Shown here: piece by piece, positions 37,167-46,101 of the stretch
Layout: each line of letters begins with the position of its first letter
Numbering within the stretch: the stretch's first letter is position 1
Origin: Segetibacter sp. 3557_3
GTDB lineage: Bacteria > Bacteroidota > Bacteroidia > Chitinophagales > Chitinophagaceae
Direction of reading: 5' to 3'
NCBI RefSeq assembly: GCF_004354985.1
Contig: NZ_SMSK01000002.1
Span: 405,243-469,242 of the forward strand
Length of the DNA stretch: 64,000 nucleotides
The notes under the pieces: generated by a model
Database searches by the model: none
Told to the model about the DNA's origin: nothing
Seen by the model: the letters and a program-made list of their open reading frames with translations, nothing else
Position numbers and translations under genes: made by a program

Positions 37167-37267
37167 TACCTTAAGAAATCACCAGGCATCCTTGCGCGTA
37201 TTGAATGGTAATGGATGCTCCTGTAACAACGTACGCATTTAGCTGCGGCCCTAAAAACATGAAGTAA

Positions 37268-38374
37268 ATGAATCGGTTCCTTAGTCAGAAATTCAGGTTC
37301 TACTCTTTTGTCTGCATCGCATTGCTGCTGTTTGTACATGGGTATAACCTGAATGAAACATACCTGCAGCCATTCAGCCTGGTAAGGGAGCGCATTACGT
37401 TTACCACATTTTTTGAATACCTGTTTGCTAACGGCTTGCTGCGTTTTCGGCTGCCCGTGCTGTTTATTATTTCGGGATATATTTTTGCTTTACAAGACTC
37501 CCAACCCCACCTTAGCCGCATAAAAAAACGCGTCAAAACGCTTGTTGTTCCTTTTCTTATCTGGAGTGCTGCCGGGTTGGCCATGACCTGGCTCTGGCAA
37601 CAACACCCGGTTACCGCGAAAGCTGTAGCCGAAGCGCAGCTCGACCAGTTGGGCGACAACAGGCCTTATAGTGAGTTGAGCTGGGGCGATCTGATTTACA
37701 GGTGGCTGCGTTACCCGGTCTCATTTCAACTTTGGTTTATCCGCACCCTTTTTGTGTATAATGTATTTTACCCTGTTTTCAGGTGGGCGATCGTGAAATA
37801 CCCGGTAATTTGGTTTAGCCTCATGCTGCTCTTTTGGATCACCATGTTCAACGGGCTCTTCTTCGAAGGCCAGGGTATGTTGTTTTTCTCACTGGGTATA
37901 TGGTTATGCAAAACCAATTACCGCATCGATAAAAAACCCGAATGGTTCAGTCATTACCTGAGTTGGTTATTCTTCGTTGGTATCTCGGTAATAAAAACCT
38001 TTATGGCGTTTGAATTCGAATTGTATTCCACGGTTAACATATGGGTGCTGGCTACGCTGCACATTATTTCCGTAGCTGCTGGTGTGCTTGCAATATGGTT
38101 TAGCTGCGATAGAATTGTACGTTGGTGTATGCGGCGCAAATGGTTTGTATGGGCAACTGCTTTTGCTTTCCTCATCTATGGGCTACACGTACCCTTGCTG
38201 CCTTATATGAACCGGCTCGCGTTTATGTATATGAACCATATTCCAAACTACCGCTTGCTGGTCTACCTGGGTGTGCCAATCCTTGTACTGTTTTTTTGCA
38301 TTGGCTTTGGTGCCGCTCTGAGGGCTGCAGCCCCAAAGGTTTATCGTATTGCAACCGGTGGAAGGGGATTCTAG
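37268..38374 (+). CDS. Acyltransferase 3 family membrane protein
   Basis: A 368-residue protein with about ten membrane helices of the acyltransferase-3 (OafA/NodX/WecH-like) family, which transfers acyl groups, often O-acetyl, onto envelope sugars. The early VHGYN takes the place of the conserved His-containing motif after helix 1, and FRLPVLFIISGYIFA is characteristic, as are QLWFIRTLFVYN and FLIYGLHVPLL. It lies between the sensor kinase and the response regulator, 101 bases after the former, which may mean it is part of their regulon. Confidence 0.87.
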   Translation: MNRFLSQKFRFYSFVCIALLLFVHGYNLNETYLQPFSLVRERITFTTFFEYLFANGLLRFRLPVLFIISGYIFALQDSQPHLSRIKKRVKTLVVPFLIWSAAGLAMTWLWQQHPVTAKAVAEAQLDQLGDNRPYSELSWGDLIYRWLRYPVSFQLWFIRTLFVYNVFYPVFRWAIVKYPVIWFSLMLLFWITMFNGLFFEGQGMLFFSLGIWLCKTNYRIDKKPEWFSHYLSWLFFVGISVIKTFMAFEFELYSTVNIWVLATLHIISVAAGVLAIWFSCDRIVRWCMRRKWFVWATAFAFLIYGLHVPLLPYMNRLAFMYMNHIPNYRLLVYLGVPILVLFFCIGFGAALRAAAPKVYRIATGGRGF

Positions 38375-38935
38375 TTCAATTTGCAGATGCATTTTTCAGA
38401 TTATGCTCAACCGTAAAAAAAGTTTCCAGTTGATTGGTGTAACAGCTAGTGCCCGCAATTGTGCCTCGTGAAGTAAGCATTTGTCGAAGCGGATGCTTCC
38501 GGTTACCAACCATTTCTGTTTCATGGATTTTTTTGGAGACCGGCTTCAGGAAGGCTATTTAACATCGTTGTGTCACTCACTTGTACGGCATAATTACAAT
38601 TCACCGGGCTGTAGACCGGGCCAATTGATAACGCGAATTGACCGGGTGTAGATTAGTGCAGGGTTTACTACCTGGCGGCTGATTTCTGAGAGTCGACCAG
38701 CGCTGTGCCTTGGTTGGTGAAGACTTCCGGTACAGCAAACCGTCTTTGACTTTCGCATGGTATTATTTCTCTACTCACGAGGCGAAAAGGCGGATGTAGG
38801 AGGGGAGTTGCCGATAGATTATTGGAAAAATCAGCGCGACCCGCATGTTGCATCAGTCGAAATCAGTCTCCCCGGCAAGCGCCCTATCCTGAAGTTTTAT
38901 ACGCTTGAATGGACTTCTTTAACATGATTATGTGG
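38375..38935. other. Gene-poor stretch with a short open frame
   Basis: About 560 bases after the acyltransferase gene. The only protein-like feature is a plus-strand frame 38757-38927 (56 residues, starts MVLFLYSRGEK, with PHVASVEISLPGKRPI and ending FYTLEWTSLT). It remains open upstream to 38721 and has no family. It may be the tail of a decayed gene. I see no terminator or RNA gene. Confidence 0.35.
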
Positions 38936-38966
38936 TTGGTTGCCATTTCTGGCTAATGTACTTTTG
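38936..38966 (+). promoter_or_regulatory. Promoter of the NarL-type regulator gene
   Basis: TTG at 38936-38938, a 20-base spacer and TACTTTTG at 38959-38966, a full match to TAnnTTTG, 18 bases before the ATG at 38985. The regulator therefore has its own promoter, separate from the kinase. Confidence 0.6.
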
Positions 38967-38984
38967 TTAAAATGATCGCAACTT

Positions 38985-39617
38985 ATGATTAAGGTTATGC
39001 TATACGAAGACAATCCACAACTCCGGGAAGGTCTTACAATGCTTATAAATGGTTCAGAAGGGTTTGAAGTGCTCGCAGCTTTTAAAAATTGCGATCATGC
39101 AGTTCAGGAAGTATCAGCTTTCAAACCAGACGTCGTGCTAATGGATATCGATATGCCTGGCACGAACGGCATAGAAGGTTTAAAAAAGATCAGGTCGGTA
39201 GATCCGGACGTAAAAATCCTGATGCTTACCGTTTTCGACGATAATAAAAATGTTTTCCAGGCAATCAGCAACGGCGCAAACGGGTATATTCTCAAGAAAA
39301 CACCTCCCTCGCGTTTGCTCGAATACATCTCCGAGGCGCAAACCGGCGGTGCGCCAATGACTGCTTCTGTTGCCACCCAGGTTTTAAAGATGTTTTCATC
39401 TATGAATAACGAAAAGGGAGAGGACTATAATCTCTCTGATCGTGAAAAGCAGGTGCTTCAACTGCTTGTTGATGGATACAGTTATAAAATGATCGCCGGC
39501 GAAATGTTTATCGCCATCGATACTGTTCGCAGCCATATTAAAAAAATCTACGAGAAGCTTCATGTCAACAGCAAAAGTGAGGCTGTTGCAAAAGCATTCA
39601 AGGACAAGATCGTATAG
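38985..39617 (+). CDS. LuxR/NarL-family DNA-binding response regulator
   Basis: A 210-residue regulator: receiver domain (about 1-120) with the acidic pair in YEDN, phosphoacceptor Asp54 in VLMDIDMPG and Lys in YILKK, then a C-terminal LuxR-type helix-turn-helix (LSDREKQVLQLLVDGYSYK, then IAIDTVRSHIKKIYEKLHV). HisKA_3 kinases such as the one at 34092 normally signal to NarL-type regulators, and this is the nearest one, so the two probably form a pair. It has its own promoter and terminator. Confidence 0.93.
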   Translation: MIKVMLYEDNPQLREGLTMLINGSEGFEVLAAFKNCDHAVQEVSAFKPDVVLMDIDMPGTNGIEGLKKIRSVDPDVKILMLTVFDDNKNVFQAISNGANGYILKKTPPSRLLEYISEAQTGGAPMTASVATQVLKMFSSMNNEKGEDYNLSDREKQVLQLLVDGYSYKMIAGEMFIAIDTVRSHIKKIYEKLHVNSKSEAVAKAFKDKIV

Positions 39618-39651
39618 TAATAGTTGTTTTAGAGTTTAGTTACACAGGATT

Positions 39652-39672
39652 GCCGCTGAAAAGCGGCTTTCT
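39652..39672 (+). terminator. Terminator of the NarL-type regulator gene
   Basis: Stem GCCGCT / AGCGGC (39652-39657, 39662-39667) with a GAAA tetraloop and a short T-rich tail, 34 bases after the stop. Confidence 0.75.
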
Positions 39673-39993
39673 TGTTTATAACATATTATACAGCTTTCCT
39701 CTTTTTGCGGTGGTTATAGCAATTCTTCTCATTCAAACAAGTGCACCGGGGCTAGTATTTCTAAATAGTATTCTTTATTTTTCTAAGTGTTGTGGTAAAG
39801 CGGTGGCAAAGTAGAACCGGTTTGGCTGAGACCGAACGACAGATAAGCTGGTTTAAATAATGGTCCGGCTTGCTAAAACAGGATCAAGTCAAAACGACGG
39901 TATCGTAATGCAGAGAAACTGCACACGAGTTTGCCGGGCCGAAAAGTGCCTCGCCAACCATGTTGATTGATCATCCAAAACTTGAACCCGGGC
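39673..39993. other. Gene-free stretch before the TPR protein gene
   Basis: About 320 bases with no convincing frame, repeat or consensus promoter. A weak TTG-started in-frame extension of the next gene begins at 39967 but adds nothing conserved. Confidence 0.4.
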
Positions 39994-41817
39994 ATGAAAA
40001 CAGGTCCTGCAATTTACCTAATGCTTTTTCTTGTGCTTTCCGTTAAAGTATCAAAGGCTCAACCATTGAACATCCAGGGTGATACGGTTTATGTTCACAC
40101 CAATTTTCCTGTTGAACTTCGCTTTCCGTCTACAAACAGCATCTTGCGGTGGCTAGCATCTGATCCTGCCTATAAGACTGAACCAACAAGTATTGGCTTT
40201 TCGGTACGTGCCATCAACGAGCTAGCTTCTCCTGCCGTGTTGCTCGTAACAGAAGGGCCAGGACAAATACCAAGGCAACACCGTTTTATAATCGTGTACA
40301 AAAAAGAACTTAAGCAACTGCCTGCTGAAACAGTTAAGGATTGGTCGACGAAGGAGAGGTTGCAGAAACATATTGATGAGCTTGCCCGTAAAAGGCCAAG
40401 GGAGTCTCAAAATACCGCGTTTGCGAATGCCGGTTCAGCCACCCCGGACAGTGTAGCCGACAACGCCCCTGACGCTTACCGGGCCTTGATTAAACAAGCG
40501 GATGAGGCGTATGAAAACAAGAAGTATTCAGATGCAAGAAAGTTATACCTGCAGGCTTCCGACGTGCAATCACAGGAAGTTTATCCCGTTTACCAGTTGA
40601 TCCAGATTGCACGTATCCTTGAGAGTCCGGCGACCAACAATCTTACAAAGACCGACAGTATTGCGGCCGCAGCTAAGGCCAACCGGAACTTCGAAGCAAC
40701 TATGCAGAAAGCCGAAGCTGCTTTTTCAAAAAACGACCTGGTTAGTGCCAGGAGCCTGTATATGCACGCTTTGCAACTTAAGCCAACCGAAATTGAGCCA
40801 AAAGAACGGCTGCAAATGATCATCAAGCGGATTGCTGAACAAGCCCAACGATTAAAATACGATTCCGCTTTAGCGAAGGGGGGTATCGCTCTATCAAATA
40901 AGCAGTATGATGCTGCTCTGCGGCAATTCAGGGAAGCCCTGCGCATTAAGCCGGGTGATAATTATGCATTAAACCAGGTAAAGTGGATCGAAAGCGTAGT
41001 GGTAAAAAGCAGCTCACAGCAAGCAGAAAAGCAAAAAGCGGTCGAATTTAATATATCTGAGGAGATGTACCGTAAGCGCTTCGAAGAGGGAATGCGGGCT
41101 TATTCGAATTACGAGAAAGCTGCGCAATTAGCGGACTACGAATTACAACTGCATTACCTTAAGCAGTTTCTCAATATTATACCCGACAATTCGCTTTTTA
41201 ACAGGCTACAGTACAGCGAGGATCCCATCGGCTTTGCAAAAAACAAGATAAAAACAATCCGCGATTACCTCACCCGCACAAAGGGCTCACAATACCAGGT
41301 AGAAGCGATACCATTTTCGAACCAGGAACTGGAAAGCAAATATGCCAACATAAACTTTGGGGTTCCGCCTCCTGAGCAACTTTACGATGCTGACCAAGCA
41401 AATAACGGGGAAGAAAAGGTGGCAGTTTGCAAAACATTGCTGGCGAACAAACCCAACCTCCAGTTATCCGATAGCGCAAACAACATAAAGGTAGTTTGCG
41501 AGGCTATCAGCAAGAAAGGCAGCGATGCCTATTTCGTGTTAAGGCTCCGTAATTCGGGCAGTAGCGAGTTCATCAGCGGTCCCGTAATCCTCACCCAGCA
41601 GAAAAAAGACAAAACGACCATACACCACAAGGCAGGCTATATTTCGGCTTTCCCCATTGTACTTCCAGGTAAAGAATTTTCAATGGTCTATCAAACAAAG
41701 TATTTTCAGCCAGATAAGTCTGATGTGCTTCGGCTTGAGCTCGCCGATCGTTTAATGAAGCAGAAGTTTTCCATCAGGATACCTGCAACAACCTTTGAGG
41801 CGGAGTCTGCAAAATAG
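39994..41817 (+). CDS. Periplasmic TPR-repeat protein next to the type VI genes
   Basis: The start is ATG 39994 (MKTGPAIYLMLFLVLSVKVSKAQ), a signal peptide; 607 residues. After it come a beta-rich N-terminal domain (DTVYVHTNFPVELRFPS, then HRFIIVYKKELK), about 3-4 TPR units at roughly 155-350 (RALIKQADEAYENKKYSDA, LALAKGGIALSN-like repeats), and a second beta domain near the C-terminus (DAYFVLRLRNSGSSEFISG). The arrangement loosely recalls DUF4138/TraN-like conjugation proteins with TPR repeats inserted, but I cannot confirm that. It faces the type VI genes from the other side of two small genes, so an envelope role in that system is possible. Confidence 0.65.
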   Translation: MKTGPAIYLMLFLVLSVKVSKAQPLNIQGDTVYVHTNFPVELRFPSTNSILRWLASDPAYKTEPTSIGFSVRAINELASPAVLLVTEGPGQIPRQHRFIIVYKKELKQLPAETVKDWSTKERLQKHIDELARKRPRESQNTAFANAGSATPDSVADNAPDAYRALIKQADEAYENKKYSDARKLYLQASDVQSQEVYPVYQLIQIARILESPATNNLTKTDSIAAAAKANRNFEATMQKAEAAFSKNDLVSARSLYMHALQLKPTEIEPKERLQMIIKRIAEQAQRLKYDSALAKGGIALSNKQYDAALRQFREALRIKPGDNYALNQVKWIESVVVKSSSQQAEKQKAVEFNISEEMYRKRFEEGMRAYSNYEKAAQLADYELQLHYLKQFLNIIPDNSLFNRLQYSEDPIGFAKNKIKTIRDYLTRTKGSQYQVEAIPFSNQELESKYANINFGVPPPEQLYDADQANNGEEKVAVCKTLLANKPNLQLSDSANNIKVVCEAISKKGSDAYFVLRLRNSGSSEFISGPVILTQQKKDKTTIHHKAGYISAFPIVLPGKEFSMVYQTKYFQPDKSDVLRLELADRLMKQKFSIRIPATTFEAESAK

Positions 41818-41926
41818 TAAGGGAAAAAGAGGCCTCCAGAATAGAATATACAGTTTAGCCTTTGAGTCGATTGTCATTGTGGTTCCGGTGCCCGGAGCAT
41901 GCAGTTAGGTTTATAATGATGGGCTG

Positions 41927-42322
41927 CTAAATGTTCGGAAGAAGGTACAGCACCAATAGAATACTCCCGAAAACAATACAGAGGGTGACTAAAGCGGACA
42001 ACCATTTTGATGGGAAGAATTTATTTTTGATCAACTGTTTCTCAATGTGTCGATAACGCAGGTAAGACAATGACGCCATTACAGCCCCTAGCGCAACCAT
42101 AAACACACCGATCTCACCGGAATATCCCTGCCCGGTAATCATAACCTTTCCGCCAATTGCATAGCCAACTTGCCTGATGAATACCGCAAATTTTACAATT
42201 ACAAAGCCAAAGCCCATCAAAGCAATACTCGTACGTATCCAGGCAAGAAATGTTCGTTCGTTGGCCAGGTAGTCGGCGGGCCCTGCAGGTTTGTTGTTCT
42301 TGAGGTTCTCTGGTGCTTCCAT
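41927..42322 (-). CDS. DUF202 (YidH-like) membrane protein
   Basis: A 131-residue protein from ATG 42322 (MEAPENLKNNKPAG). The DUF202 hallmark is LANERTFLAWIRTSIALMGFGFVIVKF, followed by two more membrane helices (GVFMVALGAVMASLSYLRY and SALVTLCIVFGSILLVLYLL). Three helices in all. Related to E. coli YidH; function unknown. It lies downstream of the type VI genes on the same strand, but nothing suggests it belongs to them. Confidence 0.85.
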   Translation of the reverse strand: MEAPENLKNNKPAGPADYLANERTFLAWIRTSIALMGFGFVIVKFAVFIRQVGYAIGGKVMITGQGYSGEIGVFMVALGAVMASLSYLRYRHIEKQLIKNKFFPSKWLSALVTLCIVFGSILLVLYLLPNI

Positions 42323-42453
42323 TGTTTTTAACGCTGTGGTTGCAAACATAGTACCTGCAAACAGCTGCAGTACCCTGGTTTATACAAGAACGAGAAAATT
42401 GATCTGGTATGATTGTCCACCGTACTAGAGCCAGAACAGCCGACCCTTTCCGC

Positions 42454-43017
42454 TTATCGGTAGTGTTTAAGCAATTGTTCGTACGTCCAAATATTGCCTT
42501 TTACAAAAAAGTTATAGGTATCGTTCCATTCCTTACCAGTTCCAAAGCCAACCATGGTAGAAATGATCCGGGTTTGATTTTCTCCTGTTTTTCGAAATTG
42601 TATAAGTTCCTGGAGGTTGCCATCGCTGTTTCTTACAGCAGGAGGAAAGAAGTTATTCAACTTTACTTTCAAGGTAATTAACTCCTGGTCTAAAAAGTTT
42701 ACTATGCCAAGCCGAATGGAGGTACTGTCTGACAAATTTTTTGATGTATCATAATTTGTCAACATGTAGCCGCCTGTTTTTAGGTCTATGTGTACGACTG
42801 GTGCAATCCAGGTTTTCAATTTTTCGTTTTTTGTAAAGAGCTCCCATGCCGACTTAATATTGAGTGGAAGCAAAAATTCAAGCCGCAATAATTTTTCCCC
42901 AGCCTGGTTAGTATAAGATGTGTTTTTAACCTGCTGGCAAACGGTTGTTGCGGCTATTAACAAGAGTAGGGTGGTCAGGCAAGTTTTCACGTGTTTGGGT
43001 TTGGGCTTGTGCCACAA
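42454..43017 (-). CDS. Secreted SRPBCC (AHSA1-like) domain protein
   Basis: A 187-residue protein with a signal peptide (HVKTCLTTLLLLIAATTVCQQ, cleaved near residue 29) and an AHSA1/SRPBCC domain (LLPLNIKSAWELFTKNEKLK, then GGYMLTNYDT, then STMVGFGTGKEWNDTYNFF). The fold is a helix-grip with a hydrophobic cavity. An exported copy is less common than the cytoplasmic one. It lies 121 bases downstream of the PKD-protein gene on the same strand. Function unknown. Confidence 0.78.
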   Translation of the reverse strand: MWHKPKPKHVKTCLTTLLLLIAATTVCQQVKNTSYTNQAGEKLLRLEFLLPLNIKSAWELFTKNEKLKTWIAPVVHIDLKTGGYMLTNYDTSKNLSDSTSIRLGIVNFLDQELITLKVKLNNFFPPAVRNSDGNLQELIQFRKTGENQTRIISTMVGFGTGKEWNDTYNFFVKGNIWTYEQLLKHYR

Positions 43018-43138
43018 TTTACTCCCATTTAATTACGATAGTAATCTTCTTTAACGTTTTCCTGCAGAACAGCCTTTATCAGGCTGGCAAACCAAAGTAT
43101 GATGATCCCTGAATGCCGGCTTTGAAGATCCCCGAAAC

Positions 43139-44245
43139 CTATAAGTGTATGGATCGGCCGAATAATCCTTTGCGCCGGATAGCAATGTTTAGCACAAGAA
43201 CACAGCGATTGTTTTCATTGTTGCGCGCGGCTTTCAAAGACTCTATTTTATACTTTTTGTGCTCGATCTTTTTGCATAATTCTTCAAACGTGATAAAGTC
43301 TTTGGCATCATTCAACAAAACGTGGGTTTGTGAACCGTTACACAAAAGGTCAGCGAAGTCCTCCATAGTCTTTGAACCATCCATTACGTTTTCGAGGCTT
43401 CTTTTGATATAGGCATCAGGTACATCTAAAAATTGGCGTTTAACGGTATTTGTCTCTATTTTAGCAATGGTATCGGTTGGCGAGCTAGCCGTCTGATTGG
43501 GCTGAATAACTGATTTTTCCGGGACCAATGGCTGAAACGCGAAGTTGTTTTTAGGGGGTTTTGATGTTGGCATCCGTAGTGGTGTACCTGCAAGTACATA
43601 AACGTTTTTGACGAAGGTGCGCTTTCGATCCTTATCCAGTTTTAACTGAATGGTGTATGTTCCGGGAAGAGGAAAGGTGAAGGAAACAATTTTACCGTAC
43701 TGTGTATTGAATTCATTCCGGTTGAGCACTGTCCACTCATAGGTACTGGCAATTTCATTGCTGATGAATACCACCCCTTTATTTGCGGTAGTCGAAGACT
43801 CTGATATAATTGCGGCTTCATTGTTCGGGTAAGCAGCCCACTCGTCAAAGCTCACTTCCCTTGCTTTTACGAGTATTGCAACACTCTGGCGGCAACCGCC
43901 ACCGTGGTCAGCAATAACATTATACCTGCCTTGCTTTTTATAACTATGGGATACAACAGACATCCCGTCGACTAAGCTAACCCCATCACCAAAGTCCCAA
44001 CGCATTTTGTTGCTGCCGGCTGAAGCAGTAAAACGGATGGTTTCTCCGGTGACCACTTCATTTCCAACTCCGTTTATGGTTCGTGTTTGGATATCATAGG
44101 CCGGGCACGGTTCAACGGAGAGCAGCTTATAGCTAAGCAGCCCCGTGCATACAATAGTAAACAAGATCATTGTAATCCAAACCCGGAAGTCCAGTGCGCC
44201 GAACATTCCGGTGTTTATATGGGAGGATTTAATTTGACCGGGCAT
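43139..44245 (-). CDS. tssP: PKD-domain membrane protein of the type VI locus (TssP-like)
   Basis: A 368-residue protein with one N-terminal membrane helix (about residues 20-42, VWITMILFTIVCTGLLSY) and a periplasmic part. The first PKD domain (about 60-130) has the signature MRWDFGDG and SHSYKKQGRYNVIADHGGG; a second PKD-like fold follows (STYEWTVLNR, FPLPGTYTIQL), then a Pro-rich linker and a helical C-terminus. It starts two bases after tssO, so they are co-transcribed. In Bacteroidota type VI loci a membrane protein of this kind belongs to the envelope complex (TssN-TssR). Calling it TssP rather than another of these is an inference from order and topology. Confidence 0.6.
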   Translation of the reverse strand: MPGQIKSSHINTGMFGALDFRVWITMILFTIVCTGLLSYKLLSVEPCPAYDIQTRTINGVGNEVVTGETIRFTASAGSNKMRWDFGDGVSLVDGMSVVSHSYKKQGRYNVIADHGGGCRQSVAILVKAREVSFDEWAAYPNNEAAIISESSTTANKGVVFISNEIASTYEWTVLNRNEFNTQYGKIVSFTFPLPGTYTIQLKLDKDRKRTFVKNVYVLAGTPLRMPTSKPPKNNFAFQPLVPEKSVIQPNQTASSPTDTIAKIETNTVKRQFLDVPDAYIKRSLENVMDGSKTMEDFADLLCNGSQTHVLLNDAKDFITFEELCKKIEHKKYKIESLKAARNNENNRCVLVLNIAIRRKGLFGRSIHL

Positions 44246-44247
44246 AA

Positions 44248-44775
44248 CTACCTGGTTTTAATCTGGTTTGTAAGCAGTATCTGGCACGACTGCAGATCGT
44301 TATTTGCCATCTGGAGCCGGGTGTGCAGGTCGGCATTTTCCTTTTGGAGGTTGCCAAAAGCAACATCTTTCCCACTTACCTCCCGAAGTTGTTTTTTTGC
44401 ATGCTGCAGGTCGTAACAATTCTCAATAACATTAGAATACAAAGTTTTCAGTTGCATCGTTGAGTCGCTGTGGACTATCGACTTCATCACTTTTAGGTTT
44501 TCATCAATGTCACCGTCGATCAATGCGGCTTGTACCCCGGCCAGGTTTACGCTGTCCAGCAATCGTATAGTTCGGTCCATACGTTCTAGAAAAAGCATGG
44601 TGGTATGCTGATGTTGATCAACCGTTGCCAGCTCATTCCGGAGTTTTTCGTTTTCTTTAAGTGGTACCTGAAAGCTGTAGAATATACATGCTGAAATTAC
44701 CGCTGTGGTAAACAGGAAAAGCACCAGGAAATTGACGAAGGCCCTTCTTCTTTCACGATGGTTCTGAGGTTTCAT
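44248..44775 (-). CDS. tssO: Type VI secretion protein TssO
   Basis: A 175-residue protein: a short basic cytoplasmic N-terminus (KPQNHRERRRAFVNFL), one membrane helix (VLFLFTTAVISACIFYSF), the conserved juxtamembrane VPLKENEKLRNELA, then a long periplasmic coiled coil. This matches TssO of the subtype iii (Bacteroidota) type VI system, a component of its trans-envelope complex that takes the place of TssJLM. It is followed two bases later by the PKD protein and lies 176 bases after tssK. Confidence 0.82.
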   Translation of the reverse strand: MKPQNHRERRRAFVNFLVLFLFTTAVISACIFYSFQVPLKENEKLRNELATVDQHQHTTMLFLERMDRTIRLLDSVNLAGVQAALIDGDIDENLKVMKSIVHSDSTMQLKTLYSNVIENCYDLQHAKKQLREVSGKDVAFGNLQKENADLHTRLQMANNDLQSCQILLTNQIKTR

Positions 44776-44951
44776 AGAGAGGAAAATTGTTATTAGTTGA
44801 TGTACCAGACGAGCACTCCAAGTGGCTTATCCGGGCTTATTTGTTTGCCTTATCTGGCCCTTGCTCAATGGCATATATCTGAAACAGATCAATCCTTTTG
44901 TGGCCTTAGGTCAGTCGGCAGAGAATTCCTGCACCGGCTAGTACAATGCGG

Positions 44952-46091
44952 TTAGCCAAAAAATCGTCTTCGGGGAACCTGCTCCTCCACTTTGATAAAA
45001 GTTTCTACGGCTTTCCTGCGCTTGCCGATAAACTCCAATTCGGTAAGCGTATTAAAAAGTGTTGTGATAACTTTTAAGAAGGTTGAAATTTTTTCAATTG
45101 CTTCTGTGATATTGTGGTTGTCGTACCATATTGATACGACTTCGTTGATCAGACCCTCTAAATTACCGGGATTAAGGTGGTTCCATTCGCTGAAATAGTT
45201 CATCAGTTCTTCTTTGCCGCAACCTATCCTGGTATCGATGGTGCCTTTTATGATCCTGGCAAAGCCGGTTACCGTAGAAAGCATTGCTGCCGGCGAATCA
45301 TGCAAGGCATTCCAGTGAAGGTCGTTAAGTGTTTTTGCGGTAAACGGTAACAACTTATCGCATAAATCCTTGACCATCTTTGCCACTTCGTTATCCTGGT
45401 TTTTGCCATAGATATTTTGCAGGATAACCAGGCAGCTGTTTTCCAAACCTGCATAGAATTGATCGAGATCTGAATGTAATGCGGTCAGGTCCGGGTGAGC
45501 AGCATTTGAAAAACATGGTGGTATGTATTCCTGAACCGCTATGCTGTTTACATCCGCGCTTATCCTGCCAATAGGCAAGGCGAATGGATGATTTGCAAAT
45601 TGCCGGTACTCGTTTGAAGAGAGCATCTGCACCGAGTACGCGGGTGCTACATACGGTAACCTCGGTGGGAAATCTGCAGGATCGGGTTCGCCAAAAGGAA
45701 CTCTTTCAAATGGATTGGTGATGAGGAAAATCCAGAAATTTGTTGGTGTAACTGCAGGTGGTACCTGGAATGACCACGTGGATAAACTTTCCTGCTGCAA
45801 ATGCTTGTTGGATGATCGAATGGAGATTCGTGCCCCTCCCCGGGTTATTGCATCAAGCGACAGGACAGTTACGCGAACCTCCCTGTGACCATCAGCAATA
45901 ATCTTAACGTTAAAGCTTTCGTTTGCGCCCCCTGCTGATGGAAGCAAGCCATACCGGATTGCGGAAAGTTGCAGAGCAGCAACGTCGTGAAACTGGCACT
46001 GTACCGCATTATCCTGGCGGGTGAAATGATCTTTAGAGATCTTCATTCCGTCTACCCAATTAACCGGGAAATGTCTGTGGTGTTGTAGCAT
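44952..46091 (-). CDS. tssK: Type VI baseplate protein TssK
   Basis: TssK connects the phage-like baseplate to the envelope complex in the cytoplasm. The 379-residue protein begins with the family hallmark NWVDGMKISKDHF, followed by the shell domain, a helical middle (LTALHSDLDQFYAGL) and a C-terminal region (FIGKRRKAVETFIKVEEQV). It is shorter than proteobacterial TssK (about 440), as usual in subtype iii. It starts 10 bases after tssN ends. Confidence 0.85.
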   Translation of the reverse strand: MLQHHRHFPVNWVDGMKISKDHFTRQDNAVQCQFHDVAALQLSAIRYGLLPSAGGANESFNVKIIADGHREVRVTVLSLDAITRGGARISIRSSNKHLQQESLSTWSFQVPPAVTPTNFWIFLITNPFERVPFGEPDPADFPPRLPYVAPAYSVQMLSSNEYRQFANHPFALPIGRISADVNSIAVQEYIPPCFSNAAHPDLTALHSDLDQFYAGLENSCLVILQNIYGKNQDNEVAKMVKDLCDKLLPFTAKTLNDLHWNALHDSPAAMLSTVTGFARIIKGTIDTRIGCGKEELMNYFSEWNHLNPGNLEGLINEVVSIWYDNHNITEAIEKISTFLKVITTLFNTLTELEFIGKRRKAVETFIKVEEQVPRRRFFG

Positions 46092-46101
46092 ATGGTCGGC
46101 A

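Noticed and set aside
43139-44245. Naming the PKD protein a carbohydrate-binding surface protein.
   Set aside because: The short cytoplasmic N-terminus, single helix and the 2-base spacing to tssO favour a type VI envelope component.
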